The notes beneath the pieces were generated by a model. The model was not told the origin of the DNA, made no database searches, and saw only the letters and a list, made by a program, of their open reading frames with translations. Shown piece after piece: positions 54,465-64,000 of a stretch of DNA of 64,000 bases. The stretch spans positions 62,001-126,000 of the forward strand of contig JAQYWK010000001.1 in assembly GCA_030145055.1 (NCBI GenBank), written 5' to 3'. The position numbers and the translations under genes were made by a program. The stretch's first letter is position 1. Every line of letters starts with the position of its first letter. Origin of the DNA: Desulfovibrio sp. (GTDB lineage Bacteria > Desulfobacterota > Desulfovibrionia > Desulfovibrionales > Desulfovibrionaceae).

Positions 54465-55343
54465 TTAGAGAGCTAATAAAGTTCCTACAAACAACAATAC
54501 TGAGATAACACCGTTAAGAGCAAAAAAGGCCATATTTACTCGGCTCATATCGTCAGCAGAAATAACTTGGTGTTCATAAACCAAGATCGCTGCTACGATA
54601 GCAGTTGTGGTGAAATATATCCAGCCAAGTCCGGCGGCAATACCTGCTAATAAAAAGAAAATGCCGGTATTGATGTGACAAAAGGTTGAAATAGTGAGCG
54701 CCTTTTCAATGCCAAGACAGGCAGGAATAGAAAACAACTCACGACCCCGGTCAAATTTTCTATCCTGAGTAGCATATAAAATGTCAAATCCAGCAACCCA
54801 GAAAAGAACGCCGAAGAAAAATAAAATGGCAGGTAAGGTAAACTGAGGGTCAACGCATAGCCAGCCAGCCAACGGCGCGAGTCCTAAAACAGAACCAAGC
54901 ACGAAGTGGCAAAGCATCGTAAATCGTTTAGTTAAAGAATAAAAAGCGGACCACGCAAGAGCAAAATAGGAAAGCTCATGGCAAAGTTCATTCATATTGT
55001 AACATGCAACAATGAAAATGGCTGCGCAAACCACGATAAACCAAAACGTGAACATGGCTGAAAGTTCACCTGTAACTAACTGGCGGGAGCGGGTTCTAGG
55101 ATTTTCGCTATCAATATTAATGTCTACGAGCCGGTTAAATGCCATCGCAAACGACCTGACTGCAACCATTGCAACCGTCAGCAAGAGAAAAGGAGTAAGC
55201 TCCGGCCAACCGTCAGAGGCAAGGAAAAGCCCCATATATGCGAAGGGCAAAGCAAAAATAGAATGTTCAATTTTAATCATCCGGCAAACAAGAACCGTAT
55301 TATCCCATAAAGATTTCAGACGACTATTTAGTAATTCCAGCAC
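54465..55343 (-). CDS. UbiA-family prenyltransferase (4-hydroxybenzoate or MqnP type)
   Basis: 292 residues, about seven to nine membrane spans. The two Asp-rich motifs are present: NRLVDINIDSENPRTRSRQL and YATQDRKFDRGRELFS. Such enzymes attach a polyprenyl chain to an aromatic ring for quinone synthesis. In Desulfovibrio-type bacteria this is likely the futalosine menaquinone route (MqnP), but ubiquinone or other quinones cannot be excluded. The GTG at 55343 has AAGGAG 7 bases upstream. It is co-directional with mscS. Confidence 0.87.
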   Translation of the reverse strand: MLELLNSRLKSLWDNTVLVCRMIKIEHSIFALPFAYMGLFLASDGWPELTPFLLLTVAMVAVRSFAMAFNRLVDINIDSENPRTRSRQLVTGELSAMFTFWFIVVCAAIFIVACYNMNELCHELSYFALAWSAFYSLTKRFTMLCHFVLGSVLGLAPLAGWLCVDPQFTLPAILFFFGVLFWVAGFDILYATQDRKFDRGRELFSIPACLGIEKALTISTFCHINTGIFFLLAGIAAGLGWIYFTTTAIVAAILVYEHQVISADDMSRVNMAFFALNGVISVLLFVGTLLAL

Positions 55344-55379
55344 AATTCCACTCCTTTATATAAATCTTCAACTTTATAT

Positions 55380-55823
55380 TCAAAATCTCTCAACCATAAC
55401 AGCACCAATAATAACAAATACGACTCCTGCGATACGCATGGGAGAAGCTTCTCGAACGGCATAGCCTATGAGGCCGTAGTGGTCCAGAAAAAGAGACGCC
55501 GCCATTTGCCCAGCGACCATCCAGCACATCATTGTTCCTGCGCCGAGCACAGGCGCAACAATTACAGCCGAAGCCACAAAAAAAGCACCCATAAAACCAC
55601 CCGTCCACATCCACCAAGGCCCTTTAATGACCACAGATGCTGATGGAACAGGAATCCGCATAACCACAGCATAAGCCATCAAAGCTAACGTGCCGACTGC
55701 AAAGGAAATTGTAGCAGCAAGAATAGGATCACCGACAAAACCCTTCAAGCGGAGATTAACGCCAGCCTGAGTTGGAGCTAAACCTCCAAAAATCATCGCT
55801 ATAGATATAAAAAACAAACGCAT
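55380..55823 (-). CDS. DMT-superfamily transporter (YdcZ/DUF606 type)
   Basis: 147 residues with five hydrophobic spans. The start MRLFFISIAMIFGGLAPTQAGVN and the WWMWTGGFMGAFFVASAV block match the short DMT (YdcZ/DUF606) family of small-molecule exporters, which form dimers from half-size units. Substrate unknown. The ATG at 55823 follows AGGAG. It starts just upstream of ubiA on the same strand (36 bases). Confidence 0.8.
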   Translation of the reverse strand: MRLFFISIAMIFGGLAPTQAGVNLRLKGFVGDPILAATISFAVGTLALMAYAVVMRIPVPSASVVIKGPWWMWTGGFMGAFFVASAVIVAPVLGAGTMMCWMVAGQMAASLFLDHYGLIGYAVREASPMRIAGVVFVIIGAVMVERF

Positions 55824-55923
55824 GAAATCTCCTACCATGTGAACCATAAGTAAAATTGAACAAGCAATTCATAGAACACGTTTCTCTCATTGTATTGCAA
55901 GGTCAAGCGAGTGCATATAAAAT

Positions 55924-55957
55924 GAAAACCCGGAAAGCCTAAACTTACCGGGTTTTC
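55924..55957. terminator. Terminator of tyrS
   Basis: GAAAACCCGG pairs with CCGGGTTTTC, loop of 14. The TTTTC-ATTTT stretch on the minus strand follows the stem 23 bases after the tyrS stop. Confidence 0.8.
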
Positions 55958-55980
55958 AACAAACTACTTAAATATCTAAA

Positions 55981-57249
55981 CTACTTCCTGATCACAAGAC
56001 CGTAGTTCTTTTTGCCCTTACGGATAAGCATTGCTTCTCCGCCAATAAAATCACCTTCAACTGGAGCGTAGTCATAATCATCAACGCGCTCATTATTAAT
56101 GTAGAGCCCACCAGCTTTAATATCTTTGCGGGCCTGACCTTTAGACTTTGACAGCCCCAGATCCATAAGAATCTGAGCCAGATCAGGAATATCTGCACTA
56201 TCATATTCAACGCCCGGAGCTGCTTCCATCGCTTCGCGCAATGTGGCAGAATCAACGGACTTAATATCTCCGCCGCCAAAGAGAGCAATTGTTGCAGCTT
56301 CAACTTTTGCAAGCTCTTCCTTACCATGAATCATAATCGTTGTTTCTTCGGCAAGACGCTTATGAGCGATGCGTTTGTATGGAGCCTCTTCGTGCGCTTT
56401 TTCAAGCTCAGTGATTTCTTCCTCAGTGAGGAAGGTGAAAAACTTCAAGAAATTAATGACATCTCTATCATCTGAATTAATCCAGAACTGATAAAATGCG
56501 TAAGGTGAAGTCATTTCAGCGTTTAGGAAAATAGCGCCTTTTTCACTTTTACCGAATTTCTTTCCAGAAGCAGTGGTAATAAGCGGGAAGGTAAGCGCAA
56601 ACCCTTCGCCAGCAGCTTTGCGACGAATAAGTTCACAACCGGCAGTAATATTGCCCCATTGGTCACCGCCACCAATCTGAAGTTGGCACTCTTTCTCTTT
56701 ATATAAATGGTAAAAATCGTATCCCTGAAGAAGCATGTAACTGAATTCTGTGTAGGAGATACCCACATCTTCACGACCAAAACGGCCTTTTACAGATTCT
56801 TTTGCGAGCATCCAGTTCACAGTGAAATGCTTACCTACATCGCGAAGCATATCGAGGAATGAAATTTCTTTGATCCAATCGTAGTTGTTAACAACTTCAG
56901 CTTTTCTACCTGTATTGTGCTCACAAAACCCTTCAATCTGGGATTTGATATTTGCAGCCTGAGCTTCAATCTGCTCAACACTTACAAACTCGCGTTCTTT
57001 ATCCTTACCACTTGGATCGCCAACTCTTCCAGTTGCTCCACCAAGAAGAAATAATGGATTGTGTCCCGCTTTTTTCATGCGAACGAGGCAAAGAAGAGGT
57101 ACGAGATTACCAATGTGCAGGCTGTCGGCTGTTGGATCAAAACCGCAATACATGTATCTTCCCGGTGTAGAAAGATAGTCACGCACTTTATCTTCGTCAG
57201 AAACCTGATGAATTAACCCACGCCATTTTAGATCATCATAAATATTCAT
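55981..57249 (-). CDS. tyrS: Tyrosyl-tRNA synthetase
   Basis: 422 residues. HIGH-like motif in CGFDPTADSLHIGNLVPLL and KMSKS-like motif KKFGKSEKGA (about residue 232). A C-terminal S4 RNA-binding domain (SKGQARKDIKAGGLYINN) is present. Attaches tyrosine to tRNA-Tyr. It is preceded by ymdB on the same strand and followed by a terminator. Confidence 0.97.
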   Translation of the reverse strand: MNIYDDLKWRGLIHQVSDEDKVRDYLSTPGRYMYCGFDPTADSLHIGNLVPLLCLVRMKKAGHNPLFLLGGATGRVGDPSGKDKEREFVSVEQIEAQAANIKSQIEGFCEHNTGRKAEVVNNYDWIKEISFLDMLRDVGKHFTVNWMLAKESVKGRFGREDVGISYTEFSYMLLQGYDFYHLYKEKECQLQIGGGDQWGNITAGCELIRRKAAGEGFALTFPLITTASGKKFGKSEKGAIFLNAEMTSPYAFYQFWINSDDRDVINFLKFFTFLTEEEITELEKAHEEAPYKRIAHKRLAEETTIMIHGKEELAKVEAATIALFGGGDIKSVDSATLREAMEAAPGVEYDSADIPDLAQILMDLGLSKSKGQARKDIKAGGLYINNERVDDYDYAPVEGDFIGGEAMLIRKGKKNYGLVIRK

Positions 57250-57333
57250 TTTTACCTCGTTAATATTTTCATAATTGCCCTACCGAAGAGCAAATTTCAG
57301 CATACTTAGAACTTGGAATTTAAAACCTAGAAC

Positions 57334-58134
57334 CTAGCAGTCATGCATATAATCTGACTTCCAAGTTTCAATTGAAATAGTTTTACCTGTGGTTTCATCC
57401 ACATCAAGAATAACGCCCTGCAATTGAACAGGACCACCTGCGACCCGCCACTTTTGCGGCAATCCCGTAACGAATCTCTTGATAACAGGATCCGCTGCAA
57501 GTCCAAGACACGAATCTATAGGCCCGCACATTCCTGCATCGGTAATATAACCGCAACCATCAGCTAAGATGCGGGCATCATTAGTCTGAACATGGGTATG
57601 TGTGCCTAAAACGGCAGAAACTCTGCCATCAAGATACCGGCTTAGACACTGCTTTTCAGATGTTGCCTCAGCGTGGAAATCTACTATTCTAACTTTGATC
57701 TCTTCTGGAATTTCTTCAAGAATTTTATCTGCACCGCGAAAAGGACATTCGCACGCGGTCATAAAAGTGCGGCCCTGAAGATTTATAATAGCAACAGATA
57801 ATCCTTCATAGATCTCAAAGGATGTCCACCCTCTCCCGGGCGACCCTTCCGCAACATTGGCGGGACGTACAATGCGATCGCATGCACTGAGGTAAGAATA
57901 TATATCTTTGAATTTCCATATATGATTGCCGGAAGTAAGCACGTCAATTCCAGAACCGAGAATCTCTTTAGCATTCTTAACCGAAAGACCGACTCCGGAG
58001 GACGCATTTTCTCCATTGGCCACAATAAGATCAAGACTGAGCTTCTCACGAAGGTCAGTCATTTTTTTTGCAACACCTTTTCTACCGGGTCTGCCGAATA
58101 TGTCGCCGAGAAATAGAATCCGCACTGTGTTCAC
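57334..58134 (-). CDS. ymdB: YmdB-family metallophosphoesterase
   Basis: 266 residues. The start ILFLGDIFGRPGRKGV and VANGENASSGVGLS, TSGNHIWKFKDIYSY and the HAEATSEKQ block match the TIGR00282 family, to which B. subtilis YmdB, a 2',3'-cyclic-nucleotide phosphodiesterase, belongs. Its gene is next to rny in many bacteria, as here, 92 bases away. A hairpin in the gap (about 58180-58214) is not a clear terminator. Confidence 0.9.
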   Translation of the reverse strand: MNTVRILFLGDIFGRPGRKGVAKKMTDLREKLSLDLIVANGENASSGVGLSVKNAKEILGSGIDVLTSGNHIWKFKDIYSYLSACDRIVRPANVAEGSPGRGWTSFEIYEGLSVAIINLQGRTFMTACECPFRGADKILEEIPEEIKVRIVDFHAEATSEKQCLSRYLDGRVSAVLGTHTHVQTNDARILADGCGYITDAGMCGPIDSCLGLAADPVIKRFVTGLPQKWRVAGGPVQLQGVILDVDETTGKTISIETWKSDYMHDC

Positions 58135-58225
58135 CTAGCGGTCAAAATGGAATTTGTGGAGGAGAGAAAAGCGGGAGGGAAGGTCGGCCCAAAGGGACAG
58201 ACCCTCCGGGCCGCTATAAACTCAT

Positions 58226-59782
58226 TTATTTAGCATAACCTACGGAACGACGTTCGCGAATTACGGTTACACGAATCTGACCTGGATAAGTCATGTTATT
58301 TTCAATCTTTGTAGCAATGTCTTTACAGAGCATATGGGTATTATCGTCGGTGACCTTTTCAGCATCGACCATAACCCGAATTTCACGACCAGCCTGAATG
58401 GCATAGGCCTTAGCAACTCCGTCAAAACCAGTTGCAACATTTTCCAATTCTTCAAGACGCTTCACATAGTTCTCGAGAAGCTCTTTTCTTGCGCCTGGAC
58501 GAGCGCCGGAAAGACTATCAGCAGCCTGTACAAGCGTTGCTAAAATAGACTGAGGAGGAATGTCTTCGTGATGAGCCTGAATAGCGTGGATAATCTCTTT
58601 AGTTTCTCCATGCTTCTTAGCCAGATCGGCGCCGATCACAGCATGTGGACCTTCGATTTCATGGTCAACAGCCTTACCAATATCGTGAAGTAAACCAGCA
58701 CGCTTAGCCGCCTTCTCATCCATGCCAAGCTCAGCAGCCATAATGCCGCAGAGGAAAGCCACTTCAAGAGAATGCTGAAGCACGTTCTGAGAATAACTTG
58801 TTCTGTACTGCAATTGTCCGAGAAGTTTTACAATCTCAGGGTGAATACCATGAACACCTACATCAAATGTAGCCTGCTCACCTATTTCACGAAGCTTGAC
58901 GTCCATTTCCTGCTCAACTTTACCAACTACATCTTCGATGCGTGCAGGATGGATACGTCCATCATGTATAAGCCTTTCAAGCGCCTGCTTCGCAATTTCG
59001 CGGCGAAGAGGACTGTATGCTGAAAGAACTACTGTTTCAGGAGTGTCATCAATAATAAGGTCCACACCTGTAGCAGCTTCAAGCGCTCTAATGTTTCTAC
59101 CTTCACGACCAATAATACGCCCTTTCATATCTTCCGATGGAAGCTGAACGGCTGTAACTGTCTGTTCGTTAATGTAGTCACCGGAATAACGCTGAATCGC
59201 GAGGGCCAGAATCTTACGGGCCTTGCGATTTCCTTCTTCTTTAGCTTCCATTTCAATGGCGCGAACCATTTTACCAGCTTCGTGACGAGTCCGGCTTTCT
59301 ATTTCTGTCATGAGCTTTTCGCGAGCTTCTTCAACAGTAAGTCCTGAAACTTCCTGAAGTTTACGCTCATGCTCATCTTTTCTTCTTTCAAGTCCTTCGC
59401 GGAGATCTTCGAGCTTTTTCTCTTGCTTAATCATACGCTTTTCAAGAGCTACAACTTCTGACTCTTTGTTTGCGACTTTCTCAAGTTTTTTCTCAAGGCG
59501 CTCTTCTTTTTCTAAGAGACGGTCAGCCTGTTTTTTCAAACCGCGTTCCATTTCTTTAAATTCATTTTCTTGTTCTTTTTTAAGAGCATAGACTTCATCC
59601 TGTGCTTGAAGTCTAAGTTCCTTTTTCATTGCTTCGGCTTCTTTACGAGCCTCATGCACAATTCTATCAGCCAAACCCTGTGAATCAGCTATACGCTTAG
59701 AATTCACATAACGGTGCAGGGCATATCCGCCTGCGGCACCTAGGGCCATTCCAAATATTATCAGAAAAAAATCCCCAAACAT
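58226..59782 (-). CDS. rny: Ribonuclease Y
   Basis: 518 residues. A single N-terminal membrane span (FLIIFGMALGAAGGYALHRY) anchors the protein. A long charged coiled coil follows (about 30-200), then a KH domain (GRIIGREGRNIRALEAATG) and an HD domain (LLHDIGKAVDHEIEG). It starts mRNA decay. The order rny-ymdB matches many genomes. GGAG precedes the ATG. Confidence 0.97.
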   Translation of the reverse strand: MFGDFFLIIFGMALGAAGGYALHRYVNSKRIADSQGLADRIVHEARKEAEAMKKELRLQAQDEVYALKKEQENEFKEMERGLKKQADRLLEKEERLEKKLEKVANKESEVVALEKRMIKQEKKLEDLREGLERRKDEHERKLQEVSGLTVEEAREKLMTEIESRTRHEAGKMVRAIEMEAKEEGNRKARKILALAIQRYSGDYINEQTVTAVQLPSEDMKGRIIGREGRNIRALEAATGVDLIIDDTPETVVLSAYSPLRREIAKQALERLIHDGRIHPARIEDVVGKVEQEMDVKLREIGEQATFDVGVHGIHPEIVKLLGQLQYRTSYSQNVLQHSLEVAFLCGIMAAELGMDEKAAKRAGLLHDIGKAVDHEIEGPHAVIGADLAKKHGETKEIIHAIQAHHEDIPPQSILATLVQAADSLSGARPGARKELLENYVKRLEELENVATGFDGVAKAYAIQAGREIRVMVDAEKVTDDNTHMLCKDIATKIENNMTYPGQIRVTVIRERRSVGYAK

Positions 59783-59952
59783 GCCATTCTCCTTTTATGT
59801 TGACAGGCCCTCTAAGACCTGATTTTTCACTACCGATCAACTGACGATCAGAGGTAACAATCTTCAATGGAGAACAGAAAAGAGACGGAGGCTTAACATA
59901 GAGGAGTTGTGCGGATTAAACAGTTTTACAGCAATTAATTAGATCAATTACT

Positions 59953-59981
59953 ATAAAAATGAGGTTCCCTGTGAAGGGACC
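59953..59981 (-). terminator. Terminator of 6S RNA
   Basis: GGTCCCT pairs with AGGGAACC around TCAC on the minus strand (59963-59981), followed by TCATTTTTATAG. Confidence 0.8.
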
Positions 59982-60158
59982 CCGGAGATGCCGTGTTGCC
60001 GTATAAGTTAGAACCTGGTCTAACGTGGGCGCTGTACTTGAAATATTAGGCTTCCCGGTCAAGCCGGGCATGCTCACCACTCCAATGATACGTGCTCCCT
60101 TTCTAAATATATTGGTTCAGAAGCTATAGGACAATCACGAACTCCCCAGGGAAATATA
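59975..60158 (-). ncRNA. ssrS: 6S RNA
   Basis: About 184 bases between zapA and rny, on the zapA strand. The minus-strand sequence contains GTGAGCATGCCCGGC followed by CCGGGAAGCCTAAT, matching the central bubble and apical part of E. coli 6S RNA (GGTGAGCATGCTCGG...CCGAGAAGCC). The ends also fit: ATTTCCCTGGGGAGTTCG at the 5' side and GGCATCTCCGGGG at the 3' side, which pair imperfectly. It binds sigma-70 RNA polymerase in stationary phase. The position downstream of zapA is the same as in many proteobacteria. An intrinsic terminator follows. Confidence 0.92.
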
Positions 60159-60194
60159 TCTATATCCAATTGTAACCACTTGTGCGATCACAAA

Positions 60195-60443
60195 TCACTT
60201 CTCTAATAGCGCGTTAATCTTCTCTTCCATCAATTCGAGCTTATGGGTGTTTTCAAGGTAATCATCAGCAAGACTTAGAGCTAAACAAGTCAGCAGCTTT
60301 TCCCTGCTCACGTCTTTTCCGCCCCGAGTAAGTTCACTGAACCGGTCTTCAAGCACATCCTTTGCGGCTTCTATTCTTACTTTGTCCGCATCGGTCTTGA
60401 ATGATATTTCAAGCCCGAGAACCGGTATCGTATAACGAGGCAT
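60195..60443 (-). CDS. zapA: Cell division protein ZapA
   Basis: 82 residues. The order of an N-terminal strand (YTIPVLGLEISFKTDAD) and the C-terminal coiled coil (THKLELMEEKINALLEK) fits ZapA, which stabilises the FtsZ ring. It lies between the zapB-like gene and 6S RNA, which supports the name. It is short but normal for the family. Confidence 0.85.
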   Translation of the reverse strand: MPRYTIPVLGLEISFKTDADKVRIEAAKDVLEDRFSELTRGGKDVSREKLLTCLALSLADDYLENTHKLELMEEKINALLEK

Positions 60444-60536
60444 ATCTATATGACTACCATCACCCTCTGGATTTAATAAATCTAACTGTCAGCTACAAAT
60501 TCACTATCTCATATATCTGACAAATTAACAAAACTC

Positions 60537-60713
60537 TTATTCGAGATTTCCTTCAACCTTGTTCAGAAGATTCTCAATGCGATTGCGAACTTCATCCTTA
60601 CGCAGTTTCTCCTGATCAATTTCTTCTAAAAGAAATGCATTCTCTTCTTCGAGTTGCTTAATTTTAACCAGCATCTTATCGAAACGTTCTTCCAATTGAG
60701 CGATTATTTCCAT
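60537..60713 (-). CDS. ZapB-like coiled-coil protein
   Basis: 58 residues starting MEIIAQLEERFDKMLVKIKQ, wholly helical with heptads of Leu and Ile and many charges (LEEENAFLLEEI). It is the size and design of ZapB or DUF904 division-associated proteins. It lies 93 bases upstream of zapA on the same strand, a common arrangement. The gene is too short for most trackers. The ribosome site is weak (AGAAG), so the call is moderate. Confidence 0.65.
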   Translation of the reverse strand: MEIIAQLEERFDKMLVKIKQLEEENAFLLEEIDQEKLRKDEVRNRIENLLNKVEGNLE

Positions 60714-60744
60714 TCTTCTAACCTAATACCTTATCTTTACAAAA

Positions 60745-62127
60745 TCAAGACTTCTGAGAAGTCCGGGAAATGTTAACTTGCCTAGATCTAGCTACACCCA
60801 GATCACCGTCACTTACATCTTTAGTAATAGTAGATCCTGCTGCAATCAGCACGCCTTTTCCAACAGTTACTGGCGCGACCAAGGCAGTGTTACTACCAAT
60901 GAAAGAGTTCTCACCAATAATGGTTTTGAACTTATTTTTTCCGTCATAATTGCAGGTAATTGTCCCTGCTCCTATATTTGTTCCTGCTCCGATTTCACTA
61001 TCTCCGAGATAGGACAGATGACTGGCTTTCGCTCCTTTACCAAGAACAGCCTTTTTCACCTCAACAAAATTCCCAATCTTCGATCCTTCCTCAAGAATTG
61101 CACCTGGACGAAGACGTCCGTATGGCCCAACGCTGCACTGAGGCCCAACCTTTGCACCTTCGAGATGACTATAAGCCTTAATTTCTGCATCTTCAGAAAC
61201 AATACTATCCAAAATTCTCACATGAGATTGCACAACGGTTCCGGTTGCAATTGTGGTTTCTCCATATAATTCACATGGACCAGTAAGTTCTACTCCAGGC
61301 TCAATATGAACACGTGGACCAATAACTACGGACTCCCAATTATGAATTATTACGCCAGAATGCAACCATTTTTCTGAAATTCTCATTCGAAGAATAGATT
61401 CTGCTTTTGCAAGCTCATACGGACTATTAATTCCCATAAGATCTACAGAATCGCCGCAATTAACGGCCGTTACCGCCAGATCACACTGCGCAGCAAGATC
61501 TACTAAGTCAGTAATGTAATACTCGCCACTCTTATTTTCATTAGTAAGCTTGCCGAGAAGCGCATCCGCAGCTGAAATTTTAAGACAGTAGATTCCGGCA
61601 TTAACTTCGCCACCGACAGGACCATAAATGGATTCGTCGTAATCTTTTGCCTCAACAATTGCCGCGACCTGACCAGCTTTATTTCTAATCACGCGCCCAA
61701 ACTGACAAGGATCTTCAGGGGTGATCGTTACAAAAGATAAATCAGCGCCATCTTCTTTGACAGCCTCAAGAAAATCGCCGACAGCCTTTGAGCTGATAAG
61801 CGGCGTGTCTCCGTTAATTACAAGACAGTATTCTAAACCGGATGCTTTAATCTGGTCCCAGCCCTGCTGTAAAGCATGCCCCGTACCAAGCTGCTCCTTT
61901 TGAAGAACAAACTTATCCTTCATTTCCGGATAAGCTTCTTCTACATATTCAGAGCCAAAACCAACTATCGTAAATATATCATCACCGATGGATGGACGCA
62001 GAGCATTGTATACATAATAGAGCATAGATTCACCCAAAAGCGTCTTAAGTACTTTAGGCTTCTCAGAATGCATCCGTGTTCCTTTTCCTCCTGCAAGGAC
62101 AAGAGCACAAGCAAATGAATCGGGCAT
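60745..62127 (-). CDS. glmU: Bifunctional GlmU (N-acetylglucosamine-1-P uridyltransferase/acetyltransferase)
   Basis: 460 residues. The N-terminal pyrophosphorylase has LVLAGGKGTRMHSEKPKVL and QLGTGHALQQ. The C-terminal left-handed beta-helix starts near 250, with repeated hexapeptides such as IGAGTNIGAGTITCNYDGK at about 375. It makes UDP-GlcNAc for peptidoglycan and LPS. It is first in the zapB-zapA row and starts with ATG 62127 after GGAGAA. Confidence 0.97.
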   Translation of the reverse strand: MPDSFACALVLAGGKGTRMHSEKPKVLKTLLGESMLYYVYNALRPSIGDDIFTIVGFGSEYVEEAYPEMKDKFVLQKEQLGTGHALQQGWDQIKASGLEYCLVINGDTPLISSKAVGDFLEAVKEDGADLSFVTITPEDPCQFGRVIRNKAGQVAAIVEAKDYDESIYGPVGGEVNAGIYCLKISAADALLGKLTNENKSGEYYITDLVDLAAQCDLAVTAVNCGDSVDLMGINSPYELAKAESILRMRISEKWLHSGVIIHNWESVVIGPRVHIEPGVELTGPCELYGETTIATGTVVQSHVRILDSIVSEDAEIKAYSHLEGAKVGPQCSVGPYGRLRPGAILEEGSKIGNFVEVKKAVLGKGAKASHLSYLGDSEIGAGTNIGAGTITCNYDGKNKFKTIIGENSFIGSNTALVAPVTVGKGVLIAAGSTITKDVSDGDLGVARSRQVNISRTSQKS

Positions 62128-62316
62128 TATATTTTCTCCGTATTTGTTACTTGCAACGTGATATCAGTTTGCATTGAGAGAGTAAATGAACAAAGATTCA
62201 AAATTCAAAATAATTAACTAAAATTTTATACTAATAACTGATTAAGACTTTCACAAATCAATATTTATAACTATGCGTGTTTACAATGAAAGAAGTATCG
62301 AAAAGGAATCACTAAC

Positions 62317-62352
62317 AAAAAAAAGGAGCAGACTGTTGAACAGTCTGCTCCT
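62317..62352 (-). terminator. Terminator of the ATP synthase operon
   Basis: AGGAGCAGACTGT pairs with ACAGTCTGCTCCT (loop of 3-4), followed by eight T residues on the minus strand. It lies about 60 bases after atpC. Confidence 0.95.
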
Positions 62353-62413
62353 GAGTAGCCATGGGGCTTTTGAGGCTGAAACCAAACTCTTGCGAGTTTA
62401 TGTTTCGTGCATA

Positions 62414-62818
62414 CTAGGCTGCATCTTTACAGCTAAGGCGAGAGATTGCTCTGTGAAGAGCAGCCTGCGCGCGAGCAGCTTCGATACGATCCTTTGCTTT
62501 TTCCATACGGGCTTTCGCTTTATCCTGAGCTTTCTGAGCTCGAGCGATATCGATCTCAACGGCCTTTTCAGCAACTTCGGCTAAAATAGTCACTTTGTTG
62601 TTTCCGACTTCAGCAAAGCCGCCGGATACGAATACATAGTGAGTACGGTTACCATCATTATAATGAAGGTTACCAATTCCGAGAGCTGAAAGGAAGGGTA
62701 TATGATTGGCCATTATACCAAACTCACCCTCAATCCCAGGTGCGCCGACGTAGTCGACTTCCTGAGAAAGGACCTTGCGATCAGGAGTAACGATTTCCAA
62801 GAGGAGCTTACTAGCCAT
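62414..62818 (-). CDS. atpC: ATP synthase epsilon subunit
   Basis: 134 residues. N-terminal beta sandwich ([40 protein letters not shown]) and a C-terminal helical pair ([16 protein letters not shown]). Couples the F1 motor to the rotor and inhibits ATP hydrolysis. It follows atpD by 14 bases and ends the operon. Confidence 0.97.
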   Translation of the reverse strand: MASKLLLEIVTPDRKVLSQEVDYVGAPGIEGEFGIMANHIPFLSALGIGNLHYNDGNRTHYVFVSGGFAEVGNNKVTILAEVAEKAVEIDIARAQKAQDKAKARMEKAKDRIEAARAQAALHRAISRLSCKDAA

Positions 62819-62832
62819 AATCGCGTCCTATG

Positions 62833-64000
<1,168 letters not shown>

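Overview
The window is a 64 kb piece of a low-to-moderate GC, Gram-negative, mobile-signalling bacterium. The gene set and order (zapB-like/zapA/6S RNA/rny/ymdB/tyrS, a sigma-54 promoter before amtB-glnB-glnD, many chemotaxis and phosphorelay proteins, a PEP-CTERM-like protein, a MqnP/UbiA prenyltransferase) suggest a marine Desulfovibrionaceae relative (Maridesulfovibrio/Desulfovibrio type). This is an inference from gene content, not from a search. Most of the window is ordinary chromosome with short accessory patches. I found no tRNA, rRNA, CRISPR array or insertion sequence.

1-13 kb: a split MASE1 membrane sensor pair (the second gene is cut by the left edge), alanine dehydrogenase, a response regulator fused to a degenerate PP2C-like domain, a DoxX/MauE-rhodanese pair, a DEAD-box helicase, an aminotransferase, a YgjP-type metallopeptidase, an MFS transporter, and an OmpR-type two-component system. 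That system is followed by an outer-membrane barrel gene, and both carry the same 11-bp-phased TTTCACA repeats.

13-20 kb: a PEP-CTERM-like exported protein; a mixed cluster of STAS, DsbA-like, CheD, exported acetolactate decarboxylase and HPt genes; and uvrA. 20-27 kb: an HD-GYP / polysaccharide deacetylase / formyltransferase operon that looks like a small glycan or lipid modification system; an AraC-family regulator divergent from an iron alcohol dehydrogenase, with 21-bp-spaced direct repeats between them; and a TetR regulator divergent from a DHFR-like reductase, with a perfect palindrome between them.

27-30 kb: the most distinctive accessory patch. A short Rhs/YD-repeat protein with an unrecognised C-terminal toxin-like domain is followed by a membrane-anchored small protein (candidate immunity) and then by a displaced Rhs core tip, the layout of a toxin-tip switching locus. 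30-44 kb is housekeeping: coaX-eno-folD, a MerR-like regulator, htpG with a strong 5'-leader hairpin, HPt plus receiver, a LysE exporter, purD-purE, and the nitrogen cluster amtB-glnB-glnD under a sigma-54 promoter.

44-64 kb: an orphan ZnuA-type metal-binding protein, a small membrane protein with a long hairpin in its upstream region, a GAF sigma-54 activator followed by a hydantoinase/oxoprolinase-HDAC-like gene pair, a chemoreceptor, an MscS channel, a UbiA-family prenyltransferase, a DMT transporter, tyrS, ymdB, rny, 6S RNA, zapA, a zapB-like gene, glmU, and the end of the ATP synthase operon (atpD partial, atpC).
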